Positions 15,572 through 22,076 of a stretch of DNA of 26,416 nucleotides are shown here, piece by piece (position 1 is the first letter of the stretch; the number at the start of each line of letters is the position of its first letter). Source of the stretch: a virus; the IMG/VR virus record IMGVR_UViG_3300030104_002282, positions 1 to 26,416 of that record. The stretch is one strand, 5' to 3'. A program made the translations under genes and the position numbers. The notes beneath the pieces were generated by a model that made no database searches, was not told the DNA's origin, and saw only the letters and a program-made list of their open reading frames with translations.

Positions 15572-15777
15572 GGCACGCAATGCTCCAGTTTTGTGGTTAG
15601 TTTAAGTAAAGCTTCAGCCCGCTGCCTGTCCTGCTCTGCGCTCGGGGACTTCTTGCCCTGGCAGGCGTTGCAGTAGCCATCGTAGTCTGTGCCAACTACG
15701 TAGGTGTCGTGACCCTGATCGCAAAAGCGGGTGACGATCACATAGGAACGGGGTTTCGGTTGCCTTCGTGGCTTCAT
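15511..15777 (-). CDS. Small zinc-ribbon-like protein
   Basis: 88 residues, starting MKPRRQPKPRSYVIVTRFCD. CDQGH (19-23) and CNAC (36-39) give a probable zinc-binding set around VVGTDYDGY; the rest is helical and basic. GAGGAG lies about 10 bases before ATG 15777. The first 164 bases overlap the end of the DnaA-domain gene in another frame, and the last 61 bases overlap the start of the XRE gene. The zinc motif and regular composition make this frame look real, while the other frame's overlap portion looks like shadow sequence. Function unknown; nucleic-acid binding is likely. Confidence 0.65.
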   Translation of the reverse strand: MKPRRQPKPRSYVIVTRFCDQGHDTYVVGTDYDGYCNACQGKKSPSAEQDRQRAEALLKLTTKLEHCVPWKRREILMEIRAIKKGSMG

Positions 15778-16057
15778 CAGTTAGTTGCTCCTCAATTTTG
15801 TCAACGATCGACTTATAGATCTCTGTCTTCATCCTCTTGTTGACTTGCTTTAGCCAGTATATGCACGTTGTGTGGTCGGTCCTATTCAAGTAATAAGCGA
15901 TGCCCTCTAAAGGCATGTTCGTATGCTTCCTGATTAGGAACGCTGCGATCTTTCGGGGCTCGCTGATCATTCGCTGCCTGTCTGGACCCCATATGTCTTC
16001 AGGGTTTACGCAGAACGAATGGCATACCGCCATCAAGATCTTGTCAGGGTGGATCAT
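15614..16057 (-). CDS. Stand-alone DnaA domain IV (origin-binding helix-turn-helix) protein
   Basis: 147 residues from ATG 16057, chosen because it overlaps the upstream stop as ATGA with GGGAGG 4 bases before; 16069 is the alternative. Residues 2-75 match DnaA domain IV: PDKILMAVCHSFCVNPEDIW, EPRKIAAFLIRKHTNMPLEG and the hallmark DHTT (61-64) that reads the DnaA box in host DnaA. No AAA+ domain is present, so it cannot act as a full initiator. It could bind DnaA-box-like sites on phage or host DNA, recruiting or blocking replication. The last 45 or so residues are Arg/Leu-rich and overlap the zinc-ribbon gene in another frame; they may be a genuine tail or a sign of a frameshift. Confidence 0.8.
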   Translation of the reverse strand: MIHPDKILMAVCHSFCVNPEDIWGPDRQRMISEPRKIAAFLIRKHTNMPLEGIAYYLNRTDHTTCIYWLKQVNKRMKTEIYKSIVDKIEEQLTDEATKATETPFLCDRHPLLRSGSRHLRSWHRLRWLLQRLPGQEVPERRAGQAAG

Positions 16058-16461
16058 ACGGCCTCCCATACAACGTGTGACCTATTCGAGTCTGACTTGC
16101 GCCGCCTGCCGCTATCCTTGACCAAACCCATACGAACTAGCTCGGCCCTCCTGGTTCGAGCACCACTCGCTGACATCTTATCACTGACAGCCTGAACCAA
16201 CTCGATGTCGGTCAGTGGTCTTAGTTTGATTGTCTTGAGGACATCGCTACGACTCTGGTTCATGCGGTAGGAGCTTGGCCCCTGCCTACTTGTCTCAGGG
16301 TCGGTGGCTCTTGAGTGAGCGTATTGGTTCATCCTCTCCACCGCCGCCCGGAGATCCACCAAGGAGGTCTCCAGGTTAGCGGGGACAGAGTCGAGCGGAG
16401 TGTCTCGCCATGCAGCGATGACAGCACCCGCTTGTTCGAGCACCTCGTTGCGTGCGCTCAT
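16054..16461 (-). CDS. Winged-helix DNA-binding phage protein
   Basis: 135 residues. The C-terminal half reads RATDPETSRQGPSSYRMNQS, then SRSDVLKTIKLRPLTDIELV and GARTRRAELVRMGLVKDSG, ending HVVWEAV: a winged helix of a kind frequent in phage early regions, where RTRRAELV is the recognition helix and DSGRRR the wing. The N-terminal half is a short helical region. It is in a chain of ATGA overlaps: its start (16461) overlaps the stop of the small acidic gene and its stop (16054) overlaps the DnaA-domain gene. It probably regulates transcription or assists replication; the target is unknown. Confidence 0.75.
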   Translation of the reverse strand: MSARNEVLEQAGAVIAAWRDTPLDSVPANLETSLVDLRAAVERMNQYAHSRATDPETSRQGPSSYRMNQSRSDVLKTIKLRPLTDIELVQAVSDKMSASGARTRRAELVRMGLVKDSGRRRKSDSNRSHVVWEAV

Positions 16462-16694
16462 TGTTCTTGCTTCTCCCCCCTTAGGTGCTCTTCTCTTAGA
16501 TGGCGAAGCACAAGGTCGAAGGCACTCTCACCCTCGCGGCGATCAGGCAATCCCCCTTGCTTTTCAATAGCCTGGGATAAGTCTTCCATGAAATCGTGCC
16601 AGCCATCAATGTCGCCATCAGCAAGCAGACGCGATGAATGCAAGTGCAACTTGTCGCATGCCTCGTCGTGTTGTTTGTTTTTGTCGTCGCTCAT
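16458..16694 (-). CDS. Small acidic helical protein
   Basis: 78 residues, starting MSDDKNKQHDEACDKLHLHS and ending LREEHLRGEKQEQ. It is charged and helical with no recognised motif. ATG 16694 overlaps the stop of the annealing-protein gene as ATGA, with AGGAGG nearby, and its own stop overlaps the next gene, so it is translated as part of the operon. Placed directly after a recombinase, it might be a partner of that protein; this is only inference. Confidence 0.7.
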   Translation of the reverse strand: MSDDKNKQHDEACDKLHLHSSRLLADGDIDGWHDFMEDLSQAIEKQGGLPDRREGESAFDLVLRHLREEHLRGEKQEQ

Positions 16695-17320
16695 GCACTC
16701 GCCTCCTTGATCTTTGCCATGTGCTCCTGACCTGCATCGCGTAGCTCGGACAAGTCATCGCCCACGATCTGGCTAGCCTTCACGCGAGCACCCCACGACT
16801 TGAACTGTGCCGGGGTCTTCACGTTCTCCAAAGCAGAGAGCGCGTGCTCTTTGAGCGGGAATGCCTCGACTGCTGTCTTAGGCTTCGGGGCCGGGGCTTC
16901 CCGTTCCATCGGGTCATCCTTGCTCCAGAGCTTCCAGCCCAGACCGAACAGCAACGCCGCTGCCTTGCACATGCCACGCACGAAGGCGTCGCTGATGTCG
17001 CGTGCGTCGGGCTGCTGCTTGGCGTTCATGCGGTGATCCATCACCGCGTGCGGGATGTATTGGGTCTCGCACGCCTCATCTTCGAGGTTGACCGCGAGAC
17101 CATACTCAAACCCGATCAGTAGGTAGCAGGAGCCATCCGGCGCACGGTGGACGATGCCACCGTCTGCGGCAGGCTTGGCGCAAGGCTGCCACCCCGGCGC
17201 GTGCTCGCGCAGGTAGGCAGCGATCCGCGCCCAGTTCACGTAGTCGGCAGCGAAGTTGCCACCGCCCTTCTTGCTTACGTCGTCAGCCTTGACGACATCA
17301 TCTAATCTTGGGTAGGTCAT
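16691..17320 (-). CDS. Single-strand annealing protein, Rad52/Sak-like (DUF1071 type)
   Basis: 209 residues. The pattern VNWARIAAYLREHAPGWQP near 28-46, a GSCYLLIGFEY strand, and DISDAFVRGMCKAAALLFGL followed by GWKLWSKDD (about 107-135) matches the DUF1071/Sak branch of phage annealing proteins. Such proteins form rings on single-stranded DNA and pair complementary strands in recombination-dependent replication and repair. A Pro/Ala/Lys linker and a helical tail (about 140-209) follow. It sits directly after a RecB/Cas4-like nuclease and near an SSB-like protein, the usual three parts of a phage recombination module. The start at 17320 is 6 bases after the nuclease stop. Confidence 0.75.
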   Translation of the reverse strand: MTYPRLDDVVKADDVSKKGGGNFAADYVNWARIAAYLREHAPGWQPCAKPAADGGIVHRAPDGSCYLLIGFEYGLAVNLEDEACETQYIPHAVMDHRMNAKQQPDARDISDAFVRGMCKAAALLFGLGWKLWSKDDPMEREAPAPKPKTAVEAFPLKEHALSALENVKTPAQFKSWGARVKASQIVGDDLSELRDAGQEHMAKIKEASA

Positions 17321-17326
17321 GTTGTG

Positions 17327-18118
17327 TTACCACTCCGGCTTGTGTCGTTGCTTTGCTTGCCAGTAGTCCAGTTGCGCCTTGAACATGGCAAGCCCACGCT
17401 CAAGGTCTTCCTCTTTAACTTGCACGAAAGAGCAGATGCCGGGGTGTGTCCGGCTGATGTAGACGATCGCGCACCGCTTGTGCGTGTCGCCGCCGAGAGC
17501 CTGTCTCGTTGCAGCTAACTGCATCCAGTGGCTCTCGTAGGTCCGCAGGTTGTCGAAGACATCCTGGTTGCCATCCCTCGTCTTGAAATCCAGTACCCAT
17601 GCCTCTGACGCGAGGTCAACGCGGGTGCCGTAGCCCCAAGGGTGAGCGACACCTTCCTCTGCGAGCCAGGGGTGAAGCGTCGTAGCCGTAGGACAGTGCT
17701 CTTCGATCAAGTCAACCACGCTTAGGACATGGCCGCGATAGAACTTGTCGAACTCTTCGCCTCGGTAGTGCTGCTCGATGGCTGCGTGGATGCGAGATCC
17801 CTCCTCGGCTGCGTCTTTAGCGGTCTGGGCTGCGTCTTCAATCACGCGCCCATACCAGTCCTCCTTGCTCTCCCCGGCAAGCATGGGAAGAGAGACAGCC
17901 GAGTCGGCTGCTCGCTGCTGCTTCCAGCGTGTAAGACCAGGAGCTGCAGCGCAAGCGATGATGGTCGTCACGCCCGGTCCCCAGTTGTGCTTGCGAGCAT
18001 CGCGCAGCGTGGGCTTTCGCATACCCTTGCCGCTCGAACGCTCGACCTCGCCGATCTGGTTACCGTGCTGGTCATACCAATGCCCGCCCTCAGACGGGCG
18101 CTCTGCTTTAGTCGGCAT
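17327..18118 (-). CDS. PD-(D/E)XK exonuclease, RecB/Cas4-like
   Basis: 263 residues from ATG 18118, chosen over 18151 because AGGAG lies 7 bases before it and it overlaps the end of the upstream gene. GSRIH (G107-H111) with the following helix, VDL (D168), LDFK (D177, K179) and a YESHWMQLAATRQ segment (Y194, Q200) reproduce the Cas4/RecB nuclease order: histidine, aspartate, D-x-K, Q-motif. It would resect DNA to give single strands for the neighbouring annealing protein. No helicase domain and no four-cysteine cluster of true Cas4 is obvious, so the phage exonuclease role is preferred. Confidence 0.85.
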   Translation of the reverse strand: MPTKAERPSEGGHWYDQHGNQIGEVERSSGKGMRKPTLRDARKHNWGPGVTTIIACAAAPGLTRWKQQRAADSAVSLPMLAGESKEDWYGRVIEDAAQTAKDAAEEGSRIHAAIEQHYRGEEFDKFYRGHVLSVVDLIEEHCPTATTLHPWLAEEGVAHPWGYGTRVDLASEAWVLDFKTRDGNQDVFDNLRTYESHWMQLAATRQALGGDTHKRCAIVYISRTHPGICSFVQVKEEDLERGLAMFKAQLDYWQAKQRHKPEW

Positions 18119-18386
18119 CTTCCTGCTCCTTGCGCTGGAAGGTCTGGACAAAGACGTTGGCAGTCTGAAGGTCTTTCAGCGCAGCGTCGATGTAAGATTC
18201 GATCGTGACTGCGTTCCGCAAGACGTAGGTGTTGCGGACCACAGGCTCGACGCCCTTGATTACATCGGTCGTAAGTTCTCCGACGTAATCGCTGACTATC
18301 TGCCTCATGGCCTTAACTTGCAGGCGAGTAGCCTCCAGTTGCTGAGAGATCTCAGAAAGGGAGACTCGTGTCGTCGATGTCGTCAT
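18108..18386 (-). CDS. Small helical protein between SSB-like and nuclease genes
   Basis: 92 residues, from ATG 18386 with a strong AGGAGG 6 bases before it; the longer upstream frame is an out-of-frame shadow of the SSB-like gene. It reads MTTSTTRVSLSEISQQLEAT followed by long amphipathic helices (VKAMRQIVSDYVGELTTDVI, YIDAALKDLQTANVFVQTFQ), likely a coiled coil. It overlaps the SSB-like gene by 35 bases and the nuclease start by 11, so it belongs to the recombination operon. Family not recognised; an accessory role in that module is inferred. Confidence 0.75.
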   Translation of the reverse strand: MTTSTTRVSLSEISQQLEATRLQVKAMRQIVSDYVGELTTDVIKGVEPVVRNTYVLRNAVTIESYIDAALKDLQTANVFVQTFQRKEQEDAD

Positions 18387-18882
18387 TGCTTTCCTCCTGT
18401 CCTTGGTTGTTGAATGCGACGAGAGCCTGCGTGACCTCGTCATTCCAGTCGCGGCCCGGAAACACCGTGCCGTTGTCGTCAATGCGTCCGAAGTAGGTGT
18501 TGTCCTTGTAGGGTCCACCGTCTGTGACGCTAACGTGTCCAGGGTTCTTGGACTTCGGCCCATTCAGGCTGACCTCGATGCCCTGGGCAACCTCTTGCTT
18601 GCGCCTGCCTTTACCGGGCATGACGGCGAGCATCTTTGCGATGTTGGTCAGCCCTAGCTCCAGCGGAGCAGGACGATCGTTGTTGTCCATCGCCAACTTG
18701 TGGACCCATGCCGCTTGCGCGTCACTGAGGCCGAACCGCTCTTGCTTCTCGATCAAATCGCGAGCGAACTGGCTGTTGTTACCTCCTGATTTGAGCGCCT
18801 CGACGGCGTCATCGAGAGTGTCGAACGGGCTGTCGAACGATTGCTCGACGCCCTTAACTTTCACTGTGTGCTGAGTTCCCAT
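18352..18882 (-). CDS. SSB-like protein with acidic C-terminal tip
   Basis: 176 residues from ATG 18882, with AAGGAA 5 bases before it. The N-terminal half has FARDLIEKQERFGLSDAQAA then WVHKLA, a helical segment seen in various phage DNA proteins. The C-terminal half has strand-rich sequence (GIEVSLNGPKSKNPGHVSVT, GRIDDNGTVFPGR) that could form a small barrel, and ends ESNDDIDDTSLPF. An acidic tail ending in Pro-Phe is the signature of single-stranded DNA-binding proteins, which use it to recruit partners. The assignment rests on this tail, the strand pattern and the neighbouring nuclease and annealing protein. A hairpin dyad lies 36 bases upstream. Confidence 0.55.
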   Translation of the reverse strand: MGTQHTVKVKGVEQSFDSPFDTLDDAVEALKSGGNNSQFARDLIEKQERFGLSDAQAAWVHKLAMDNNDRPAPLELGLTNIAKMLAVMPGKGRRKQEVAQGIEVSLNGPKSKNPGHVSVTDGGPYKDNTYFGRIDDNGTVFPGRDWNDEVTQALVAFNNQGQEESNDDIDDTSLPF

Positions 18883-18917
18883 GTTTATTCCTTTGGTTAG
18901 GGGAAGCGTGAAGTCTA

Positions 18918-18935
18918 TTCGGCAGGGTTGCCGAA
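18918..18935. promoter_or_regulatory. Dyad TTCGGCA-N4-TGCCGAA
   Basis: A perfect 7-bp inverted repeat with a 4-base centre, in the 58-base gap between the endolysin stop and the SSB-like start. It could be an RNA hairpin between the two genes or a protein-binding dyad. Same core as dyads at 10089-10104 and 22923-22938. Confidence 0.5.
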
Positions 18936-18940
18936 TCAAG

Positions 18941-19381
18941 TTAAAAGGATTTGGTCTTGAGGTGCGAGCGCACCTTGTGCCAGTAACCGAGCGTGGCTTT
19001 CTTGCGGTAGCCCTTCGGCCCTCCGTTGTGGCAGCGTGCGACGCGCTCCACATCATGTAGCGTAGCCGTGCCTGCATCCAGTCGCGCCGCTTGCGAGCGG
19101 CAGTAGCGTCGCATGTATGCTCGCACGACGCGCTCGCTATAGGCTCGGTCGGTTAGGCATCGCTGGTAGTCCGTCAAGCTACGGTCGCGCTCGGCTGCGT
19201 CGATGTGGTAGATGCGGTGGATCTGGAGCGGACCAGCCGCACGCCCTCCGTCACCCTTCACGCCGATGCCGCTACCGTTGCCGGTCTCGACTTGCTTGAT
19301 CGCGTCGAGCGCGTCACGCCATCCGTACTGTGCGCTGGCAACGGGTGCCAGCAATAGAATCGCTGTAAGAATATGTCTCAT
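18941..19381 (-). CDS. Secreted endolysin, lysozyme/transglycosylase-like
   Basis: 146 residues from ATG 19381, which overlaps the preceding stop as ATGA. The first 17 residues (MRHILTAILLLAPVASA) form a Sec signal peptide with cleavage expected after ASA. The mature part has IKQVETGNG with Glu32 as likely catalytic acid, then GGRAAGPLQIH, as in goose-type or SLT-like muramidases, and later VARCHNGGPKGYRKKATLGY and WHKV, the typical end of this fold. Exported by the host Sec system, it would attack peptidoglycan without needing a holin channel. It lies inside the early/recombination block, not with the late genes. No holin or spanin is evident next to it. Confidence 0.8.
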   Translation of the reverse strand: MRHILTAILLLAPVASAQYGWRDALDAIKQVETGNGSGIGVKGDGGRAAGPLQIHRIYHIDAAERDRSLTDYQRCLTDRAYSERVVRAYMRRYCRSQAARLDAGTATLHDVERVARCHNGGPKGYRKKATLGYWHKVRSHLKTKSF

Positions 19382-19608
19382 GGTCCGCACCTGTAAGCCC
19401 ACGTATCAGGCATGTCGTAGTCAATAGGATCCTCTGGCTCTGGTTCGGCAAAGCCATCGGCGTCATCGTTGTCTTCGTCGTTCTCCCAATCTTTGAAGTA
19501 GCTTGCTGCGTCTTCGGGGTCGATACCTAGCCGCTCGGCTACGTCCTCTGCATCGAGACCTTCATCGAAAAGACTGAAGGCTTCTTGCTTGTCGTCCGTC
19601 ACGGCCAT
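19378..19608 (-). CDS. Small acidic HTH-like protein
   Basis: 76 residues from ATG 19608, 2 bases after the preceding stop with a G-rich ribosome-binding site (AGGGGG). Residues 6-35 (KQEAFSLFDEGLDAEDVAER, then LGIDPEDAASYFKDWE) look like a homeodomain-like helix-turn-helix; the remaining half is a strongly acidic tail (DEDNDDAD, EPEPEDPIDYD). Acidic tails like this can mimic DNA or contact polymerase. Its stop overlaps the endolysin start, so the two are translated together. Function unknown. Confidence 0.7.
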   Translation of the reverse strand: MAVTDDKQEAFSLFDEGLDAEDVAERLGIDPEDAASYFKDWENDEDNDDADGFAEPEPEDPIDYDMPDTWAYRCGP

Positions 19609-19610
19609 GG

Positions 19611-19925
19611 CTAGTCCCCCTGGGCGCAGACGAAGCGCGACACGTCGCCGATGTGCTGGAACATCGTGTTGAGGATGGAGTAGACCTGATCGGGGTGTCC
19701 GGCCACGCCGCAATCAATCCGACCGCTGATGTTGAGCGGGCCGAAGTGTTCGAAGGCTAAGACCTCGATCTCGTAATCCCAAGACGGCTGATCCTCAACG
19801 CGACGCTCGCGCTTGCTGGGTCGCCATGGCTGGATGACCATTTGCTCGCCGCTGGCGATGGAGTTCACGGCTTTGTCGATTCGGGCTTGGTCTGCCTTGC
19901 TAAGTTCTTCGTATCGGTTGTCCAT
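19611..19925 (-). CDS. Hypothetical early phage protein
   Basis: 104 residues, starting MDNRYEELSKADQARIDKAV. A short helical N-terminus is followed by a strand-rich part (WDYEIEVLAFEHFGPLNISG, RIDCGVAGHPDQVYSILNTM). No motif, membrane segment or signal peptide is seen. The start at 19925 has no clear Shine-Dalgarno sequence; AAAAAAGCACC precedes it. It lies 9 bases after one gene and 2 bases before the next, inside the operon of small early genes. Not recognised. Confidence 0.65.
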   Translation of the reverse strand: MDNRYEELSKADQARIDKAVNSIASGEQMVIQPWRPSKRERRVEDQPSWDYEIEVLAFEHFGPLNISGRIDCGVAGHPDQVYSILNTMFQHIGDVSRFVCAQGD

Positions 19926-19934
19926 GGTGCTTTT

Positions 19935-20201
19935 TTATTGGGGTTGGGGTTGGGGTAGTTCGCAAACACGGGCGCTGAACATCTTGTAGCCGTTGGAAAC
20001 GGTGCATTCGTAATGGGCTAGTTCGCCGCCGTCCGTCAAATCGTCGAGTACTACGTCTGGATCGTAGGATGACCCAGAATCGAGCACGTATTTGCGGCAA
20101 GCTCCGTTGGCTTCTTCCGCCGTAGCAAAGGTGGCTATGAGGTCCGGCTCGATGGCGTCGCCTTCCCAGATGCTGATCAAAACGTAAATTGGGGTACTCA
20201 T
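19935..20201 (-). CDS. Hypothetical early phage protein with PQ-repeat end
   Basis: 88 residues, starting MSTPIYVLISIWEGDAIEPD. The front part alternates strands and helices (IYVLISIWEG, DLIATFATAEEANGACRKYV) as in small ferredoxin-like folds. It ends LPQPQPQ, encoded by a CCCCAA repeat. ATG 20201 overlaps the stop of the previous gene as ATGA. No motif is recognised and the function is unknown. Confidence 0.65.
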   Translation of the reverse strand: MSTPIYVLISIWEGDAIEPDLIATFATAEEANGACRKYVLDSGSSYDPDVVLDDLTDGGELAHYECTVSNGYKMFSARVCELPQPQPQ

Positions 20202-20440
20202 GTTCTTGCTTTCTCCTTCTGCATGTCTTCCAGGAATGCGCTGACTGCGCGGTTACAGCATGAGTTGGTCGGCCCTTCGCCGACCGTTGGCTCGACCCAT
20301 GCGTTGTAGAACCGCCGGATACCCGGCGTCCCGCATTGAATGCGGATGTATGGTGTCCCGCATCGTGTCACGTAGACCGGACGCCCACATACGCAAGAGC
20401 CAGGATTTTCGTGTGAACCCATGGTTGGGGCGTGGCTCAC
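20198..20440 (-). CDS. Small zinc-ribbon-like protein
   Basis: 80 residues from GTG 20440, which overlaps the stop of the upstream gene as GTGA and has GGAGGT 6 bases before it; an ATG at 20422 and the longer frame to 20548 fit less well. SCVCGRPVYVTRCGTPYIRI followed by QCGTPGIRRFYNAW gives four to five cysteines in a compact ribbon, with a second pair NSCCNRAV later. It probably binds zinc; the partner is unknown. It is in the chain of coupled early genes. Confidence 0.65.
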   Translation of the reverse strand: MSHAPTMGSHENPGSCVCGRPVYVTRCGTPYIRIQCGTPGIRRFYNAWVEPTVGEGPTNSCCNRAVSAFLEDMQKEKART

Positions 20441-20814
20441 GACATCACCTCCAACGGCGTCCATTCCTTGCCGATCTCGGTTTGCTTGCTCTTGTCGAAG
20501 GCACCGAACCAAACGGTGAAATCGCCCTTGGCGATGGATGCTCCGCATGGCCGCGACGTAAACGCTTCGATCGCACTAGCAATCCAGGTCCGCGTAGTCG
20601 GCGTTACCCATCCGCCGTGCTGAACGGATACGTCGCCGTCACCGTTCATCATCGCTACGTCCGTATAATGCAAACGAAGACGGATGGTACCGCATGGGTT
20701 GCGAATGAGTCTAGCATTCGCGGACAAGCGCAAGACGCGTTCGTTTGTGTGTGGGTTAGAAGGGACGATCCGAACCATGGCAGAACGGATCTTGTCTGTG
20801 TGTCTGTGTGTCAT
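20437..20814 (-). CDS. Conserved early phage protein of unknown function
   Basis: 125 residues from ATG 20814, preceded by GGAAAGCAA. The core VLRLSANARLIRNPCGTIRL, then LHYTDVAMM, DGDVSVQHGGWVTPTTRTW and IASAIEAF shows a GGW.T.TT motif that I recall from a phage family seen near early and replication genes; no function is known. The strand-rich pattern suggests a small beta fold. A partial CGGCA-N4-TGCC dyad lies 45 bases upstream, in the gap after the previous gene. Its stop overlaps the next gene's GTG start. Confidence 0.7.
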   Translation of the reverse strand: MTHRHTDKIRSAMVRIVPSNPHTNERVLRLSANARLIRNPCGTIRLRLHYTDVAMMNGDGDVSVQHGGWVTPTTRTWIASAIEAFTSRPCGASIAKGDFTVWFGAFDKSKQTEIGKEWTPLEVMS

Positions 20815-20858
20815 TTGCTTTCCAAGTTTGAGGTGAGCCGACAACGTAGCACGCTATC

Positions 20859-20870
20859 GGCAAAGTTGCC
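20859..20870. promoter_or_regulatory. Degenerate dyad (C)GGCA-N4-TGCC
   Basis: GGCA-aagt-TGCC preceded by CTATC, in the 71-base gap before the gene starting at 20814. The wider string CTATCGGCA-N-AGTTGCC is shared with the minus strand of the 10089-10104 dyad, so the two sites are related beyond the core. Confidence 0.4.
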
Positions 20871-20885
20871 ATTGTGGGTTGAAGA

Positions 20886-21269
20886 TTATTCGTCGCCCCC
20901 TTGTGCGGCCATCCGCAGATGGCTGTCTACGGCATCGTAGAACGCCCCATCCGCGCCGTCTTCCCATGCCGCGCAGATGTCCGCCACGTCTTCGCCCGTT
21001 ACATCGTCAGCATCTAGACCAAGCTCGGAAATCAACTTCTGCGGCGTCATTGAATCTGCCCATTCGCCGGAAAGGTTCGGCGCGTCCGGCCATCCGATCG
21101 GGAAGTCTTCCAGCAACGCCTGAGCACCTTTCGCAATGTCGCGGCGTGTGTTCGTGTTTCGCCCACCAACGGCGTCTTGTGCCCACCATTCTGCGGCGTT
21201 TTGTCCGGCGTCACGGCCCATGCGCTGGGATTCTTTCGTCACGCATTTCATCATTTCATCTGACAACAT
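20886..21269 (-). CDS. Hypothetical early phage protein, acidic
   Basis: 127 residues, starting MLSDEMMKCVTKESQRMGRD, with AGGAAAGCAA directly before ATG 21269. It has a helical front, a GWPDAPNLSGEWADSM segment, and an acidic end (LGLDADDVTGEDVADICAAW). It contains no recognised motif, signal peptide or membrane span. A copy of the 55-base double-hairpin repeat lies just upstream. Function unknown. Confidence 0.65.
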   Translation of the reverse strand: MLSDEMMKCVTKESQRMGRDAGQNAAEWWAQDAVGGRNTNTRRDIAKGAQALLEDFPIGWPDAPNLSGEWADSMTPQKLISELGLDADDVTGEDVADICAAWEDGADGAFYDAVDSHLRMAAQGGDE

Positions 21270-21290
21270 TTGCTTTCCTGTCGTTGGGTT

Positions 21291-21345
21291 GCCGTGAGAC
21301 CGTCACGGCGCGGTATGGGCGGGCGCTTAGGGATACCCGAAGCCC
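21291..21345 (-). repeat. Intergenic double-hairpin repeat, copy A
   Basis: 55 bases that match copy B (22016-22070) at 51 of 55 positions. On the minus strand a first hairpin, GGGCTT-C-GGG-TAT-CCC with its returning arm (21345-21321), is followed by a second, CCGTGA-N5-TCACGG type (21308-21292). It begins a few bases after the stop codon at 21351 and ends shortly before the next ribosome-binding site. Likely an RNA element acting between genes. Confidence 0.6.
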
Positions 21346-21350
21346 AACGG

Positions 21351-21995
21351 CTAGCCGATGTAGAGGTTCGGCCAGCAAACGACGGGCTTGCCTTCCATTC
21401 GCGCATGGAATGCGCCACCTTTCCAACAAAACGCCCCATCGGGATCGGCGTCTAGGTCGCCTTCCAGTTCGGACGTTGGGTTAGAGGAGTATCCTTCGCC
21501 GTATCGCCCGTCTGGATCGATGGGGTTGCCATCGGCATCCGTGACATGCCAGCCGATCATTTGGGTCGCAAATCCGGCATCGGCTAGGCTATCGACGCGA
21601 TAAAACTCGGGACCGCCGTAGTTTCCTCGCACGTCGCCGCCACGATGGCGGCAGATTGCGACGTATACGTCGTCTGACCATAGCCAATCTTCGCCCTTCC
21701 GAGAGTAGATCGAGTACGTGAAAGGCGCATCTAGGTCGCTTTCATGGTTATAGGTGTTATCACGCGCAACGGATCCTAGTTTGTCCCAATGGGCGTTTTC
21801 GGCCCCTTGTGCGTGATTCTGGATCGCTGGCAAAACGGCGGCGTCGCTATCCCAGTTGGGCGCGGCGGCGTCGGAGAATTGGAGGTCGATCGGCTCGCCA
21901 CATACTTCCTGGATCCAGGTGTCTAGGTTTATGGATACGTCGAAGATCCAGCGGTTGCCGTCTTCGGGAATGTTTAAAATGCTTTCGGTCGTCAT
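21351..21995 (-). CDS. Hypothetical acidic early phage protein
   Basis: 214 residues from ATG 21995; the frame continues to 22031, but 21995 follows the repeat unit and starts MTTESILNIPEDGNRW. No strong Shine-Dalgarno is present. The protein is rich in Asp, Trp, Tyr and Gly (GNRWIFDVSINLDTWIQEVC, DDVYVAICRHRGGDVRGNYG), acidic overall, with a strand-rich pattern. No family is recognised. It is flanked on both sides by copies of the intergenic hairpin repeat, so it may be a separately processed unit in the early transcript. Confidence 0.65.
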   Translation of the reverse strand: MTTESILNIPEDGNRWIFDVSINLDTWIQEVCGEPIDLQFSDAAAPNWDSDAAVLPAIQNHAQGAENAHWDKLGSVARDNTYNHESDLDAPFTYSIYSRKGEDWLWSDDVYVAICRHRGGDVRGNYGGPEFYRVDSLADAGFATQMIGWHVTDADGNPIDPDGRYGEGYSSNPTSELEGDLDADPDGAFCWKGGAFHARMEGKPVVCWPNLYIG

Positions 21996-22015
21996 GTTTC
22001 GAGAGTTTCGGGATT

Positions 22016-22070
22016 GCCGTGAATCCGTCACGGCGCGGAATGGGCGGGCGCTTTGGGATACCCGAAGCCC
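22016..22070 (-). repeat. Intergenic double-hairpin repeat, copy B
   Basis: Same unit as copy A with four substitutions, lying 6 bases after the stop codon at 22077. First hairpin 22070-22046, second 22033-22017 on the minus strand. The substitutions fall in loops and outside the paired bases, leaving both hairpins intact. Confidence 0.6.
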
Positions 22071-22076
22071 TACGGA

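Noticed and set aside
15574-15580. TTG 15580 as start of the XRE gene
   Set aside because: The GGAG lies too close to it; ATG 15571 has better spacing and keeps the whole helix-turn-helix.
19926-19956. Telomere-like CCCCAA repeat
   Set aside because: Only three full units, explained by a Pro-Gln coding repeat at the end of a gene; too short for a G-quadruplex of four runs.
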